DNA of 64,000 nucleotides from Lactarius indigo (Eukaryota; Basidiomycota; Agaricomycetes; Russulales; Russulaceae): the NCBI GenBank assembly GCA_025766275.1, contig JAFKAC010000006.1, forward strand, positions 1-64,000, given 5' to 3'. Below, piece by piece: positions 1 to 13,300 of the stretch (positions within the stretch are counted from its first letter, which is position 1; each line of letters starts with the position of its first letter). The position numbers and the translations under genes were made by a program. The notes below the pieces were generated by a model. That model saw only the letters and a list, made by a program, of their open reading frames with translations. It ran no database searches and was not told the origin of the DNA.

Positions 1-1233
<1,233 letters not shown>

Positions 1234-1254
1234 TGACTTTTTATTTTTATTTTT

Positions 1255-2800
1255 TCAAGTACTACTATCCAATTCCAGCACAGCTTCCGAAGTACGGTCC
1301 CGCACGCCCTTCAAAAACCGAACCAAGTCGGTCCCTCCCGTCCCGCGCAGCAGGGTCGGGTCCGAGCTCGTGTACGTCCTATTTGCGAAGCCGACCTTTA
1401 CATCCTCTGTAGCCCCCTTCGCTTGCACGGTGAGGGCAGGGGTACGGGAAGCGGGAGGCGAGCGGTGCGACGGGCCGACGATGTACAACGTGACGATACG
1501 TAGGTGCGCGTCGCGGAGGCGGCGAAGCGCGGCGAGCGCGGCGTTGTATGCATCCGTGAGTGCCGTGCCACCCGTGCGCTCCACGGCCGCGCGTAGCGGG
1601 CGTGGCGCCGCTGCGAGATGACGCAAGAAGTTGCGATGATGGCGTGGCATGTAAGCACGCATGCGCACAAGGAACGGGGTCTCTGGCGAGACGCAAGCGG
1701 ACGCTGCCGCCCCGCCGGCGGGAGCAAGCTCTAAGGTAGGTGACGAAGAAGGGGTCGAGGTGTGGTCAACACCGAGGAACACGTCGAGTGCGTGAATGAG
1801 TGCGCTCTGCGCTGCGCTCGGGCCAGAGAGCTCATTGGGGAAGACGAGCTCCGGGTGCGCTTCGAGGCCGTCGAAGAACCATTTGCGTGTGCCAGAGTCG
1901 GCGCCGTTGAACCAGGGGCGGATGGAATGGTAGAAAACGTCGGGGTCGCAGCCATCACGCACGGCAAGGAGGATGCGCGTGAGATCGTCGAGGACGCGGG
2001 CGAGGCTGTGGAGATATCGCGTGATGCGGTGGGCAGCGAGTATGTCGCCGACGAAGAGCTCGTCCATCGTCGCGCGCATGATCTCGAGCGCATCAACACC
2101 ACGCAACTCGATTCGTGCGCTGGTGAGATAGAACTCTTCCTCGTCGCGCGTGCCCGTAAACAACGTGAGAGAGCGCAGGTTGTCGAGCGCCGGGAGTAGC
2201 TCCGCCGGCGGATCTTTGAGGGCCCAATTGTAGAGCACGTCGTCCGAGTAGGTGATCACGGGGGGGAGTTGCAGCTGTGCACAAATTTCTAGAAGAGGAA
2301 CGGTGATAGGCGCGGGAACCCGGATCTCAGAATCAGGTGGCAGGGAGTGTATATAGAAGTGCATGATCCATGCCAGCACTTGATGAGCACGGCGCAGAAG
2401 CAGCTCTGAAGGGTACAAGTCGACTGTTGGGAGAGTAGGAGACTAAGGACGGCGGATACGTGTTGATTGTCAGCAAAGCTACTCGAGTCGCGGGGACGGA
2501 TACCTACTTGCCGGACGCGGATTCGCCATGATTCGGACTGAACCACTTCCTCGTCTGTGATTCCTGTTTGCTACCAAGTTGTAGACGATGTACCTGTGCA
2601 TCGTCAAGTAGCTGTTCCCAAGGTTCCCATTGCGTAGGAAGTCGAACAAGTGGAGGGTCGGGTGGCATGAACCCTGTACGAGTGTCGACATCAAAATCAT
2701 GCGCAGCGAGGGTGGTGGTATCGACGACGCCTGCAGGCGGGCTTGCGAGGACACTGGGACGAGGTAGCGCGAGGAAATGGTTAGGAGAAAGGTGGGCCAT
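1255..2800 (-). CDS. Indoleamine 2,3-dioxygenase (tryptophan to N-formylkynurenine)
   Basis: This heme enzyme opens the indole ring of L-tryptophan, the first step of the kynurenine route to NAD. Exons in reading order are 2594-2800, 2508-2537 (only 30 nt) and 1255-2442, giving about 474 residues, normal for fungal members. Family marks are the LRRAHQVLAWIMHFYIHS helix, RDGCDPDVFYHSIRPWFNG, a PRHHRNFLRHL segment, and the C-terminal GTGGTDLVRFLKGVRDRT. I expect the proximal heme histidine near the MPRHHR segment. The start at 2800 is the first ATG before a proline-rich lead-in, and the two introns (56 and 65 nt) restore a continuous frame. No frameshift is seen. The gene is convergent with SMC3, and its promoter side faces 2.8-3.8 kb. 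Confidence 0.93.
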
Positions 2801-3795
2801 CGAGGTAACAGAGGTAGTAAGAGGACCAAGTAGAAAACGATACTATGAGATAGAATGGAAACGACCAGAGATTTGGAGAAGAAATGGAGAAGGCGGTAAT
2901 TCCGATGAAGCGACAAGATTATTTTGAACTAGTCTTAGCAAGCCAAGGCGATTGAGGGCCTAATCTTTTTCCTTATCCCGGCCCGCGCGTTGCCGTGATC
3001 ACAACCGAAATCGATGGAGCCGTGATATTGAACATATTGAACATCCGAACGGTGGCGAACCGACTCCGAGTGTGATAACAAGAATACCTAAGATCGGGCC
3101 TCTTGAACGATAGCAGCCACCGCATCAGGAGTTTTTTTTTCGTTTGCAGACTGAAGAGTTTTTTTTTTTACTTGAGTACAGGTATGCCTCTCCCATTGCG
3201 CTTCTCGCGAACGAGGCGCGACCCCATCCAGTGACTTTCCCTGGACTGGGTGGTTGGATAAACCCATGAGTTGCTTGTGATGTTCAATGTTCAAGCTAAT
3301 AGTCTGCTCCAGCACATCGGGCATTTATTGACTCCCAGAAGCTAAACGAACCTCAGCTGATAGAAGCGATTCAATAAGCAGCGTCACGATAGCGATCCAA
3401 GGGCTACGTTGAGTTAGAAATACGGTTGTAGCAAATGACGGTTCATTCAGACATTCAAGAATGAGGTCCATGTGGTGGAGATCGACCAAGAGACAAGTTG
3501 ATGGGAGCTTTGCGGATTCCCTTTGTCCCCCTAAGAGTTGCGGATATGACTGACACTGTGTGGTTAGAGCGAAGTGTCGGTCGTTACGGATAGAGCTATC
3601 ATGGCGACAATGCGTCAAGTTGGGCGTGCTGTAGCAGCACTGTCACGGTCGCCTCGAGCTCGCGTCAAGGTTCGCTTGTTTCACGTGCGGTGGTTGCCAT
3701 CGGGCCGGGCCTGTAAGCTGACCCCACCAATTGTTCCGCTCTGGGGGACATCGCGAACATACCCCCTCTCTCTCGTCCTTCAATCACCACTCTCT
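2801..3795. other. Intergenic stretch upstream of the dioxygenase and lipin genes
   Basis: This is the shared upstream region of the dioxygenase (reading left) and the lipin gene (reading right). It holds T-runs at about 3131-3140 and 3159-3169 and a doubtful minus-strand gene listed separately. I can name no promoter element with confidence. A pyrimidine-rich leader precedes the lipin ATG at 3796. Confidence 0.5.
3088..3618 (-). CDS. Possible small hypothetical gene (doubtful)
   Basis: Two consecutive minus-strand open frames (3325-3618 and 3088-3324) lie in the same frame, separated by one stop. The upstream one ends in a stretch that looks protein-like (WIAIVTLLIESLLSAEVRLA); the downstream one is charged and ends in QEARS. 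An intron could remove the stop, but I could not fit a pair of splice sites that keeps the frame. I recognise no domain. It may be a real two-exon gene, a decayed one or chance. Confidence 0.25.
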
Positions 3796-6700
3796 ATGAA
3801 CTACTTATGGGGCGCCGTCAATGCGATCAGTGCCCGTACCAGTATTACAAGGACATTAATCCAGCAACACTTACCGGCGCCATCGACGTCATCGTCGTAC
3901 GGAGGCTTGGGCTCAATGGCACCATGGAGTTCGTCTCCTCTCCATTTCACGTCCGATTCGGAAAGTGGCAAGTGCTTCGACCAAATGAGAAAAAGGTGTG
4001 CACGTATGCCTGGGCGAGGACTATTCACCCATCTCTGTCTCCTCCTCAGGTGGACATAGCCGTCAATGGAAAGGCTGTGCCATTTAGCATGAAGATCGGA
4101 GAGGCAGGAGAGGCCTTCTTTGTCTTTGAAACAGACGGCGACGTCCGGATGATCTTATAACCTCTCCCTTCTCGAACCAACTCAGTCCGTTTCTCTCGAG
4201 CCGTCACCACAGGAAGGTATTGGGAGATCCGGCGCGAGAGAAAGCGAGGGTGGCCCACTGATGACGGGCAGGAACCCGATTTCCTCGATCTTGATGCACC
4301 ATCCACCTCACCTCCGAGGACGGTTTCAAAGTCGCCGATCTCCTCTAGCGTATCAGTTTCTTCACTAGGACACCTCGTCGCAACCCAGGAGGACCTCATC
4401 CGATTCTATCGACACAAGTTCCTACTTCTGTCGAAGCGGAGGAAGAGAGGCTACCGAAAGCGCATGGCGATTTTCAAGTTCTTACTCGTGATATCGCCCA
4501 TTCGGCGATGGTAGATCAGCGGGGACCGTTTCACTAGAGAAGACACCCAATCCAGGGGAGTTGGTGATGAAGCGTCCGCCAGGCCCGATATATTTGGGTC
4601 AACAGGAGGGTGTGTAGTATTTTCTTACTCTCTCACTAGATTACATTGATGGTCGCCTACGAACCTTAGCGAACGCGCAGGGTTACCATCTCAAGGAGGA
4701 GACTCTAAACCCCCAGGGAAGGAGTGAGCGACAAGGCAGTACGTGTCAATGTCCTTCTACGAGAAGTGATCCTCTCCCTAATTCTTCGTCAGCAGCACTG
4801 CGTCAGTCGCCTTTGAAGGATACTGTTTTTAGTGTCTGACAGCATCTGTTCCAACAGCTAGCATCCCACCGCCCTCCCGCGAACCTATACCCTTTCCGAG
4901 CTTGCGTCCAGATATCCCAAACCGCACTTTCTGCACCTCTCCCGTCGACTTCTGCTCCAACAGATGATTATTTCTTGGGAGTGGGGCGGATTTCTCGACG
5001 CTCATCGATTGGCAATACAATACCCAGCACCTACCCCGCGCGAAGAACATTGGACGGTACCCCGGTCGATGACCTTGCCACGGCTAGTAAACTTGACGAG
5101 TTTCCATCGTAGCAAAAGCCTTCCTCCCGAGTTCGAGCTAGATTTCCTCAGATGAGCCAGCCTTCCACGTCACCGGCGGAGGTTGAACAACTCCGTGGGT
5201 TGGAGCCATTATCAGATGTCGAGACATGATTTTAGTCACGGTCCAAGTTCGCAAAGTCAAGAGTACAGGTCATGGTGTCCGCTGGTGGCGCCGTGATCGT
5301 AGACTACCTCGGCGGTGTCGATGTAACGCGTTTGAGCGCTCACACTTGAAAGAATGCGGCAAGCACGCCGTTACCAAGTGTCAGTTACGTTCTGTGATCT
5401 TGCAGTAGCAAAGCTGATCGCTAGAACATCAAAAGGTGATGCAAAGGGCTTCAACCGTTAATGTACCAACTCTAGATGAGGGCACACGCAATTCGTCTGC
5501 CATCTTGCGACCTACATTATCGGAATCTCTCGCTAGCAGCACATCACCGCCTTCTCCTCAAGGGAAAGACAACGACTCGAAAGTACGGTATGCGAAGTCT
5601 CTGAGGCTCACATCAGAACAGTTGGTAAGTCTATGAAGTTATCCCGAGCTCATGGCCTACGTTACATCACAGCAAGCGCTTGACCTACGGCCAGGAGCAA
5701 ACACAATTACCTTTCGCTGGCCTCATCGGGCTGTGGTCGCGTGCGCTGCCCGCATTTTCCTGTGGGAGCACACGGACAGTGTGGTAGTGTCTGACATTGA
5801 TGGGACGATTACGAAGTGTGTCTCATGGCCTTCTTTTACGGGGGTCGGCTGACACAGTGGCAGGTCGGACGCGCTAGGGCACATGTTCACCCTGATCGGG
5901 CGTGATTGGACACACCTTGGTGTTGCCAAATTGTACACCGACATCTACAAGAACGGCTATAAGATCATGTATCTCACGTCTCGTGCTATTGGTCAAGCAG
6001 ATTCCACTCGCTACTACCTGCAGGGTAATCAAACAGAATGATTATCAGCTACCCGAAGGTCCTGTCATTATGAGTCCCGATCGCCTTGATGGCCTCATTA
6101 CATAGGTGGGTTATTCAAGCGGATAGCTGATACTGACTGACAAGTACGGCCGCAGGGAAGTAATAATGCGTAAGCCCGAGGTATTCAAAATGGCCTGCCT
6201 ACGTGATATCCAAAGGCTGTTTGGCCCTGCCACACCCCACCCATTCTATGCGGGCTTCGGCAACCGCATCACCGATGCGTTGTCATATCGTAGCGTGAAC
6301 ATTCCGAGCTCACGGATATTCACGATCGATTCGCTTGGTGAGGTAAAGATGGAGTTACTTGACCTCGTTGGGCACAAGTCCGAGTAGGTGTCGTAAACTT
6401 CATCCACTTTCCACCTGATCTGAGTCACCTCCAGGTCTGTGCGGAGTTACATTCACATGACGGACCTTGTTGACCAAATGTTCCCACCTATAACCCACAG
6501 TGGGACAACGAATTCACTGACAGCAATTATTGGAAGGCACCACTCGCAGAATTTCCTCTACCAGACCTAGCACCACCGTCCCCAGCATTGAGCGCACGCT
6601 CTGATACGTCTAACAAGAGCGCCTTCGCGCGCCTCCGCAATTTCAGTTTGCGTAGTGCGGGCAGTAGCCGTTCGCGTTCGTTCGCGCCGTCCCCGCCGCT

Positions 6701-7138
6701 TATGGATGCCAGGCGTGGGCGTGACATGGACAGCACAGGCGCACACAACCACCAACGACAGTTGTCAAGTATCGAACGCGTCAGTAACGTGTTGGCCAGT
6801 CTCGCCAGTCGCAGTGTTAGTCCGGGCACACCATCATCCTATGAATCGGAATCCGAAGGGGACGAGGATTTGCACGGCGCTTCCGAAGTTCCTGGCCGCC
6901 ATCGTCGCACGAGGAAAACGCAGCACCAGAAGTATGCCTGGGTCGCTTCCCTGGATCTCCACCTTCATCAGATGATGAGGACCTCGAGTTTGGGGTGACC
7001 GACAAGGGTGTACTAGATGAGACGGCATCAGGACAGATGGTAGACATGGCAGAGCAGGAATTCGATGAAAGACCTATTTGCGACCATCAGCAAAATGGCG
7101 CACTATTAGTGCCGTTAGCTCATTTTGTATATTCTTGA
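3796..7138 (+). CDS. PAH1: Lipin / Mg2+-dependent phosphatidate phosphatase, frameshifted in this sequence
   Basis: The enzyme makes diacylglycerol from phosphatidate and balances storage lipid against membrane lipid. The N-terminal lipin domain starts MNYLWGAVNAISA and continues YKDINPATLTGAIDVIVV, FHVRFGKWQVLRP and SMKIGEAGEAFFVFETD. The catalytic HAD half is recognisable from about 5590 to 6530, with the nucleophile motif DIDGT at about 5800, then LTSRAIGQAD, YQLPEGPVIMSPDRL and YAGFGNRITDALSYRS. Introns at 3996-4049 and 6106-6155 fit well, and one with donor GTGTGT separates ITK from SDALGH. The frame breaks repeatedly. One base is missing near 3833, 4144, 4168, 4259 and about 6500. One is extra near 6027 and 6088, and there is another break near 6880. 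The middle (4.3-5.5 kb) is low-complexity and changes frame too. The tail reaches the TGA at 7136. The family is certain; whether the gene works is not. Confidence 0.85.
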
Positions 7139-7325
7139 AAACCTTGAGCCATTTTTTACAGTAGAGTATATAATAGCTTAACTAATACAGTGTCCACGTG
7201 GCAAGTTCAGTCCGAGTCTCAGACTTTCTTTTGTCCACAACCACCCAACCACCGGTTTAGAATTATACTTCGTACGACACCGGTTGCTCAGTGGTGTAAA
7301 ATACTTTTGAACGGCAACAACCACC

Positions 7326-10168
7326 ATGGCGGATGTACCGACATTAAGTATCACTCTTCTTGGAGCCGGCCAAGAGGTTGGACGGTCATGCTGTGTTCTT
7401 CAATACAGAGATATAACGATCGTCTTGGATGCTGGTGTACATCCCGCCCATACTGGCATGGCGTCGTTGCCCTTTATTGATGAATTAGATTGGAGCACAG
7501 TGGACGCCATACTCGTGACACAGTGCGCTCCCTTCTCCCCTTCCTTATTCGAATTGGGTGTCCTCAACATACGTTCAGTTTCCATCTAGATCACGCGGCA
7601 GCCTTGACGTACATAACTGAGAAAGTGCGTGGGAGACAACGAGATGGACATGCAGAACTCTTACCTACTGCATACAGACCAACTTTCGAGAAGGAAAAGG
7701 CAAAGTTTACATGACTCACCCAACGAAAGCGCTTCACAAGTTTATGATGCAGGACTTTGTCCGGATGAGGTGTGAATCATCAGTCTAACCCCTTGCAGAG
7801 CGCTCACGTCTGTCCAGCAATTCGTCAACCGATGCGCTAATATCACCTCTTGATCTCTCAATGTCCATCTCTTCCATCATCCCTGTCTCTGTGCACCAGT
7901 CTGATCACTCCCTGTCCTGGCGTTACCTTCACACCATACCATGCAGGCCACGTTCTAGGCGCCTGTATGTACATGATCGATATAGCTGGCCTTCAAAGTC
8001 CTCTACACGGGCGATTACTCCCGTGAAGAGGATCGCCATCTTGTCAAGGCCGAGGTACCGCCCATACGCCCGGACGTGCTCATCGTCGAGAGTACGTACG
8101 GTGTACAAAGCCTAGGAAGGACGCGAGGAAAAAGAATTGCGCTTCACGAATCTGGTACACTCGATTATTCGTCGCGGAGGACACGTGTTACTGCCTACAT
8201 TTGCCCTGGGACGCGCGCAAGAGCTTTTGCTAATTCTTGACGAGTACTGGAAGAAGCACCCCGACCTGCATAACGTTCCTATCTACTACGCGTCTAGCCT
8301 TGCTCGCAAGTGCATGGCTGTTTACCAAACGTATATTCATACTATGAATTCCAACATCCGAACGAGGTTTGCAAGGAGGGACAACCCGTTTGTCTTCAAG
8401 TACGTATTTTTTATCTCCATTTTGTACCTCGCTTAGTCCCGCATCTCCCCAGGCACATCTCGAATGTACCACAAGCGCGCGGTTGGGAGCGCAAGATAGC
8501 CGAGGGACCTCCCTGTGTCGTTCTTGCCAGTCCCGGCATGTTGCAACCCGGCACAAGTAGAGAACTTTTCGAGCTTTGGGCTCCAGACCCTCGAAACGGG
8601 CTCATTGTTACAGGCTATTCCGTTGAAGGTACACTAGCCCGGGTGAGTCTCTTCGTTTTGCGACCCACTGGTGGTATGGCGCTGGGCGTTGTGTTATTTC
8701 TTGGGTGTGTATGTACGAACCAATGGACGTTATTCTCCCACTCGCGTGTGATCTTTGAGTCCTTCACGTCCTCAACGAAAGCTACACTTTTGAGAACATC
8801 GCTGATATCCTCTCGCAAATAGGACATCATGAATGAACCGGAAGAAGTCACTGGAGTGAAGGGTAATACCATCCCACGCAAACTTTCCGTGGACTACATC
8901 TCCTTTAGCGCACATGTCGACTACTCCCAAAACTCAGAGTTCATTGACATGATCAAGGCTCCTCACATTGTGCGTTCTCTCGATGCTTCTCGTTCACCCT
9001 CTAGACGTACACCCTAGGTTCTCGTGCACGGTGAACAAACGGCTATGGGCCGTCTTAGGGCCGCCTTGCAAGCTAAATACAAGAACCGAGACGAAGATAT
9101 CAAAGTCCACTCGCCTCGTAACCTCGAGACGTTGAATCTTACCTTCCGCCCCGAACGAGTAGCCAAAGTGATCGGCGGTTTAGCCTCAAAACCACCCCAG
9201 ACAAATGACGTCCTCTCTGGCTTGCTTGTGTCGAAAGACTACTCGTATACGTTGTTGGACCCCCGTGATCTGAGAGACTTTGCGGGGCTTTCGACGTGTG
9301 TTGTTACCCAACGCCAGAAGGTTGCGCTCGGGGTCGGATGGGAACTAGTGAGGTGGCATTTGGAAGGTATGTATGGCCGTATCGAAGAAGGACTGGATAA
9401 GGATGGAAACCTGACGATGCGGGTGAGTTTGGCTTGTATTGGAGATGCAGCGATGCAGTTGACCTCCTATATTCCGATCAGGTAATGAATGCGGTGGACG
9501 TAAAACAGACGGCCCCACATGAGCTTATACTGGAGTGGGATTCTAGCGCAGCGAACGACATGATTGCCGATTCAACGCTTGCAGTGATCACAGAGATCGA
9601 CAAGAGTCCAGCATCCGCGAAAGGTGTGATTTCCAGAGATATTTACGCATGCTAGATTTGACCTTGATATTCAGTGACATCTGGGCAAAGTCACCGACAT
9701 GAGCACGAACACCACCCGCATTCGGACCATGACTATACGCACAATCCAATGGTACGCATCCAGCGATTAGGCATGTTCCTTGAAGCACATTTTGGCGACG
9801 TTGAATACCACATACCGGACGAGGATATGGGTACCGAGCAGGAAGAACCAACAGCCCGTGGCGAGCCTTCGTTCTTAATTCAATTAGACGATGCCGAAGC
9901 TCGAATAAACCTGCTCTCCATGGTAACTTTGCCACGTAGCTCGCTCTTTTTTTTTTTGCTGATAAAATCTGTTCAGACGGTTGATAGCAGCAGCGACGCA
10001 TTACGAAGGCGCGTCGAGGCTGTCCTCGAGATGGCTGCGTCGACAGTGAGCTCACTAAGCGAGTCTTTCGCATCCGGTGCACCTGAGGAATCCTCGAATC
10101 AGGAAGCGAAAAGTGCGGCTTCGCCTTCGGACGAAAAGGGAGAACAAGGGGAGAATGTTCCCAGGTAG
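7326..10168 (+). CDS. YSH1: CPSF73/Ysh1 pre-mRNA 3'-end endonuclease, with frameshifts in exon 4
   Basis: This is the zinc-dependent nuclease of the cleavage and polyadenylation complex. Exons: 7326-7522, 7579-7624, 7678-7769, 7799-8399, 8453-8642, 8823-8969, 9018-9422, 9482-9623, 9675-9922 and 9977-10168. The metallo-beta-lactamase core shows [11 protein letters not shown], the zinc motif HFHLDH (split by intron 1), GHVLGA and [13 protein letters not shown]. The beta-CASP part shows [14 protein letters not shown] and [12 protein letters not shown], then [11 protein letters not shown] and [13 protein letters not shown]. The C-terminal region ends in a serine/glutamate-rich tail. In exon 4 the conserved protein can only be followed by changing frame four times, each by one extra base, near 7812, 7900, 7994 and 8121. 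The other exons read cleanly. The ATG at 7326 follows ACC and gives the usual short lead-in. Confidence 0.9.
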
Positions 10169-10350
10169 ACAGATGGTACATTACACGCTATACTCTTATA
10201 GTAAATTCAAATCAAAAAAAGCCGGCAAGTGCCACCAACTGAAGAGAAGAATGCCGCCCGCGGGACGAGCATCGACGGGATTGCGAGCAGCCGCGCTGTT
10301 GTTCTCTTCGTTTTGAATTACCAGCCCCTTCGTTGCGCCGCGGGCGTCCA

Positions 10351-13300
10351 ATGTTCCGTAGTCCCACGTCTTCGCCGCGCTCTCCAGTACCACCGTCCTC
10401 TTTTCCATCGGGACTTCACCCAAGCAGAGATGATCGCAGTCGCAATCGTGTCGAAACTAACACGAGACGCACCTCTCGTGTCGACATGAACTTCGAGCAA
10501 GCCTTGCAAGCCAATGGGACCGTCCTTATTAAAGAAGGGATTGATGTTGATACTTTGGGCCAAGACTTAACGCCTCTTTCTTCACCTCCCACAAGCTCGT
10601 CCCGACCACACAGCATGATTCAGTCGACGGCCACCCCCGTCGTGGCTCCTCCCTCATCCGCACAATTCAAGACGTCACCCACGTCACCCGCCTCACGACC
10701 TCCTGCTTCTGCGTCAACATCCGCATCTTCTTCATCTAACGACCTTTTTTATGACGCCGAAGACCCAGACTATCAGACCAGGCGCCGCTCTTTGTACAGG
10801 TCTCAGGGTACCGCAAGTAGCCCGGATCTTGCCACCCTTGTCCGCAAGGCGAAACAGCGAGGAAGCATACTCCCGACCGGCAGGGACAGGCGCCAAGAGC
10901 CCGCGCCGCCTTTACCCCCGGGTCCACACGCACCCTCTGACCTTTCCGCTCGATTCCGCAACACGTCCTCCGCTTCCTCCTCTGGATATTCTGTCCCGAT
11001 TGTCTCATCCCCTCCCATGCCAAAAGGCAGACTACAGAAGCCCGACAGTCCGCCGGACCATCTTCCGGGTCTGATTGGGTACTCACAAACTCGAGTCAAG
11101 ATGATGAAACTGCCAGGGTACGTGTTGAGTGGCGTCTTGAATGTGGAAGGTCCTTGACAGCGGCTTAGAATCCAAAGTCTTCGGTCCGACAAAAGACGAG
11201 TGCGTTCTTAGGTAGAATGTTGGGACAGAACACGATGCGCGAACGTTCGGTACGTGCTCATTTTCGTTTAATGGCCTCTAGTAGAGCGTATATTCCTTAC
11301 AGAAAACTACATCATCACCGTCGCGGCAAATGATGCAAATACCTCCACCCGTACCCCCAATACCAACAGATGCAGCTCCCCCTGTCATGTCACTGGGGTC
11401 AGAGGCTCTCCCTACCTCGCCCCAATTGGTCCCTGTCCGCGCTGCACAAGACACGTTGAGATTACTTCCCCTTGAAAGTGAAGCGAATCTCAAAGTTGCG
11501 ATTAGCGAATCACCACTCACAGCTGTCGAGCGTGAACGACCACGATCCCCTGAAAGGACACCCCGTACTCACGATGCAACGACGCCGGGAAAAACACAGA
11601 TACACGGCAAGCGTCGAAGTATGTCTGTTGGTGAAGTTGATCTCAAGAAGGCTGCCAACACTGCCAAGACAGCTTTACCACCCCCCGCGAGTGCGCGCGA
11701 GAAGCGCAGCGAAGACTCAATGGGCTGGGACTCTACTATACGTGGTATACTGTCAGACTTTGGGAAGGAACCTTCCCAGCTTGATCAAGATTCCACTGGG
11801 GGGGGACACTTGGCTTTCGTGTGCCGTCTGCGCCTCCTCAACACACCCCCAGGTTACGCATGCGGAGCGCCGAGCCGACTACTACCACCACGACGCCAAC
11901 CGACATTCGGCAAATAGCTTCTTCTCCCTCGCCTGTTGTGAAACCCAATCCGACTATCGTTGCCCACGCGCCAGACACAGACGGAGTGAGCATCCGTGGT
12001 GAAAGTTCCGAAACGCCTGAGACCGGCGTATCATCCCGATCGCCTCCGCTTTTTACGGGAACCTCCGCGCGTGCCTTTTCATATTCACAACGATCTTTTC
12101 CTAGTGCGTGTTCTCGCCCATTGGGCCCACGCAGCGCATCGAGTGCGCATACATCATCGGAGTCGCGCGAGCGCTTATTGGCACACTCTCGACCAGTGGC
12201 ATTCAATTCGGAACCCTCACTACTCGCTAATAACGGGAGTTCGGCGCCCTCGCCACTTTCTGCATTTTCTCAACATGATCTCACATCGAGCCCGGGCCAA
12301 CAACTCCGCAGATTACCGTCCGACAGCTTGGGTCCTACTGACTCTGAAGTGATCGAGACCCGCAGCAAGGAGTGCGCGAGGCGTGCTTGGGAGGAAGACG
12401 AGGGATTCCTGACCAAGGAGAGGATTGCTGAGTGGCTCGGCGGAGTGTGGGTGCTTTTCCACTTTGACCAAGGTTGATGATTACTGACGTTCTTGTGTAG
12501 TGGCCGAGTTAACAAGGCCGCATTGCGACACTACATGACCAATTTCGACTTTTCTGGATTACGACTCGACCTCGCCTTCAGGTGTGACAACCGCACTTTT
12601 AAATCAGGTGTATGCTAACTAGGTCGTTGTAGGCGTTTGTGCGCCAAGCTGTTTCTAAAGGCAGAGACCCAGCAAATGGACCGAATCCTGGAAGAGTTTT
12701 CGAGACGTTATTGGGATTGCAATCCAGGCAGCCTCTTTGGCAACCAAAGTAAGGCCTACCTTACAATAACTTCGTCAACTCCGATTCACGTCATTGGTAT
12801 AGATGTTGTCCATGCAGTGGCTTACTCGCTCCTCCTCCTAAACACGGACCTCCACGTCGCTGATCTCGCAACCCGCATGTCACGTGGCCAGTTTGTTCGA
12901 AATACGCTCTTTACAATTCAGATACAACTCCAGCCCAATCGTTCTGTGCAAGGCTCTACTTCGGACCTTGTGCAAAGCGACCGAGATGCAGATAGCATTC
13001 GTGGACCCGGATCCGAAGGAAGCGATATTGGCACCAGCACACTGCGCTCACAGGCAAAGCGGAGCGATAGCATTACCAGTTGGAATAGCATCACTCGTGA
13101 CGCTGCTCTTGCAAACCTGTTCGTTGGATCGCCGGCTCCAGGGAACACAGCGCCATTGCCAAACGATAGCACCGCGTCTGTGACGGCATCAGCGACTAGT
13201 GGAACAGAGGCAAAGACCCCAAGCACATTAGTGTCATCCGTCGTCTACGACCGTAACTGGGAGAGTGACATGGAGAGTTTGCTCAAGGTAGGGGCGTCCT

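Noticed and set aside
2443..2600. Apparent frame break near the start of the dioxygenase.
   Set aside because: Two introns of 65 and 56 nt around a 30-nt exon explain it.
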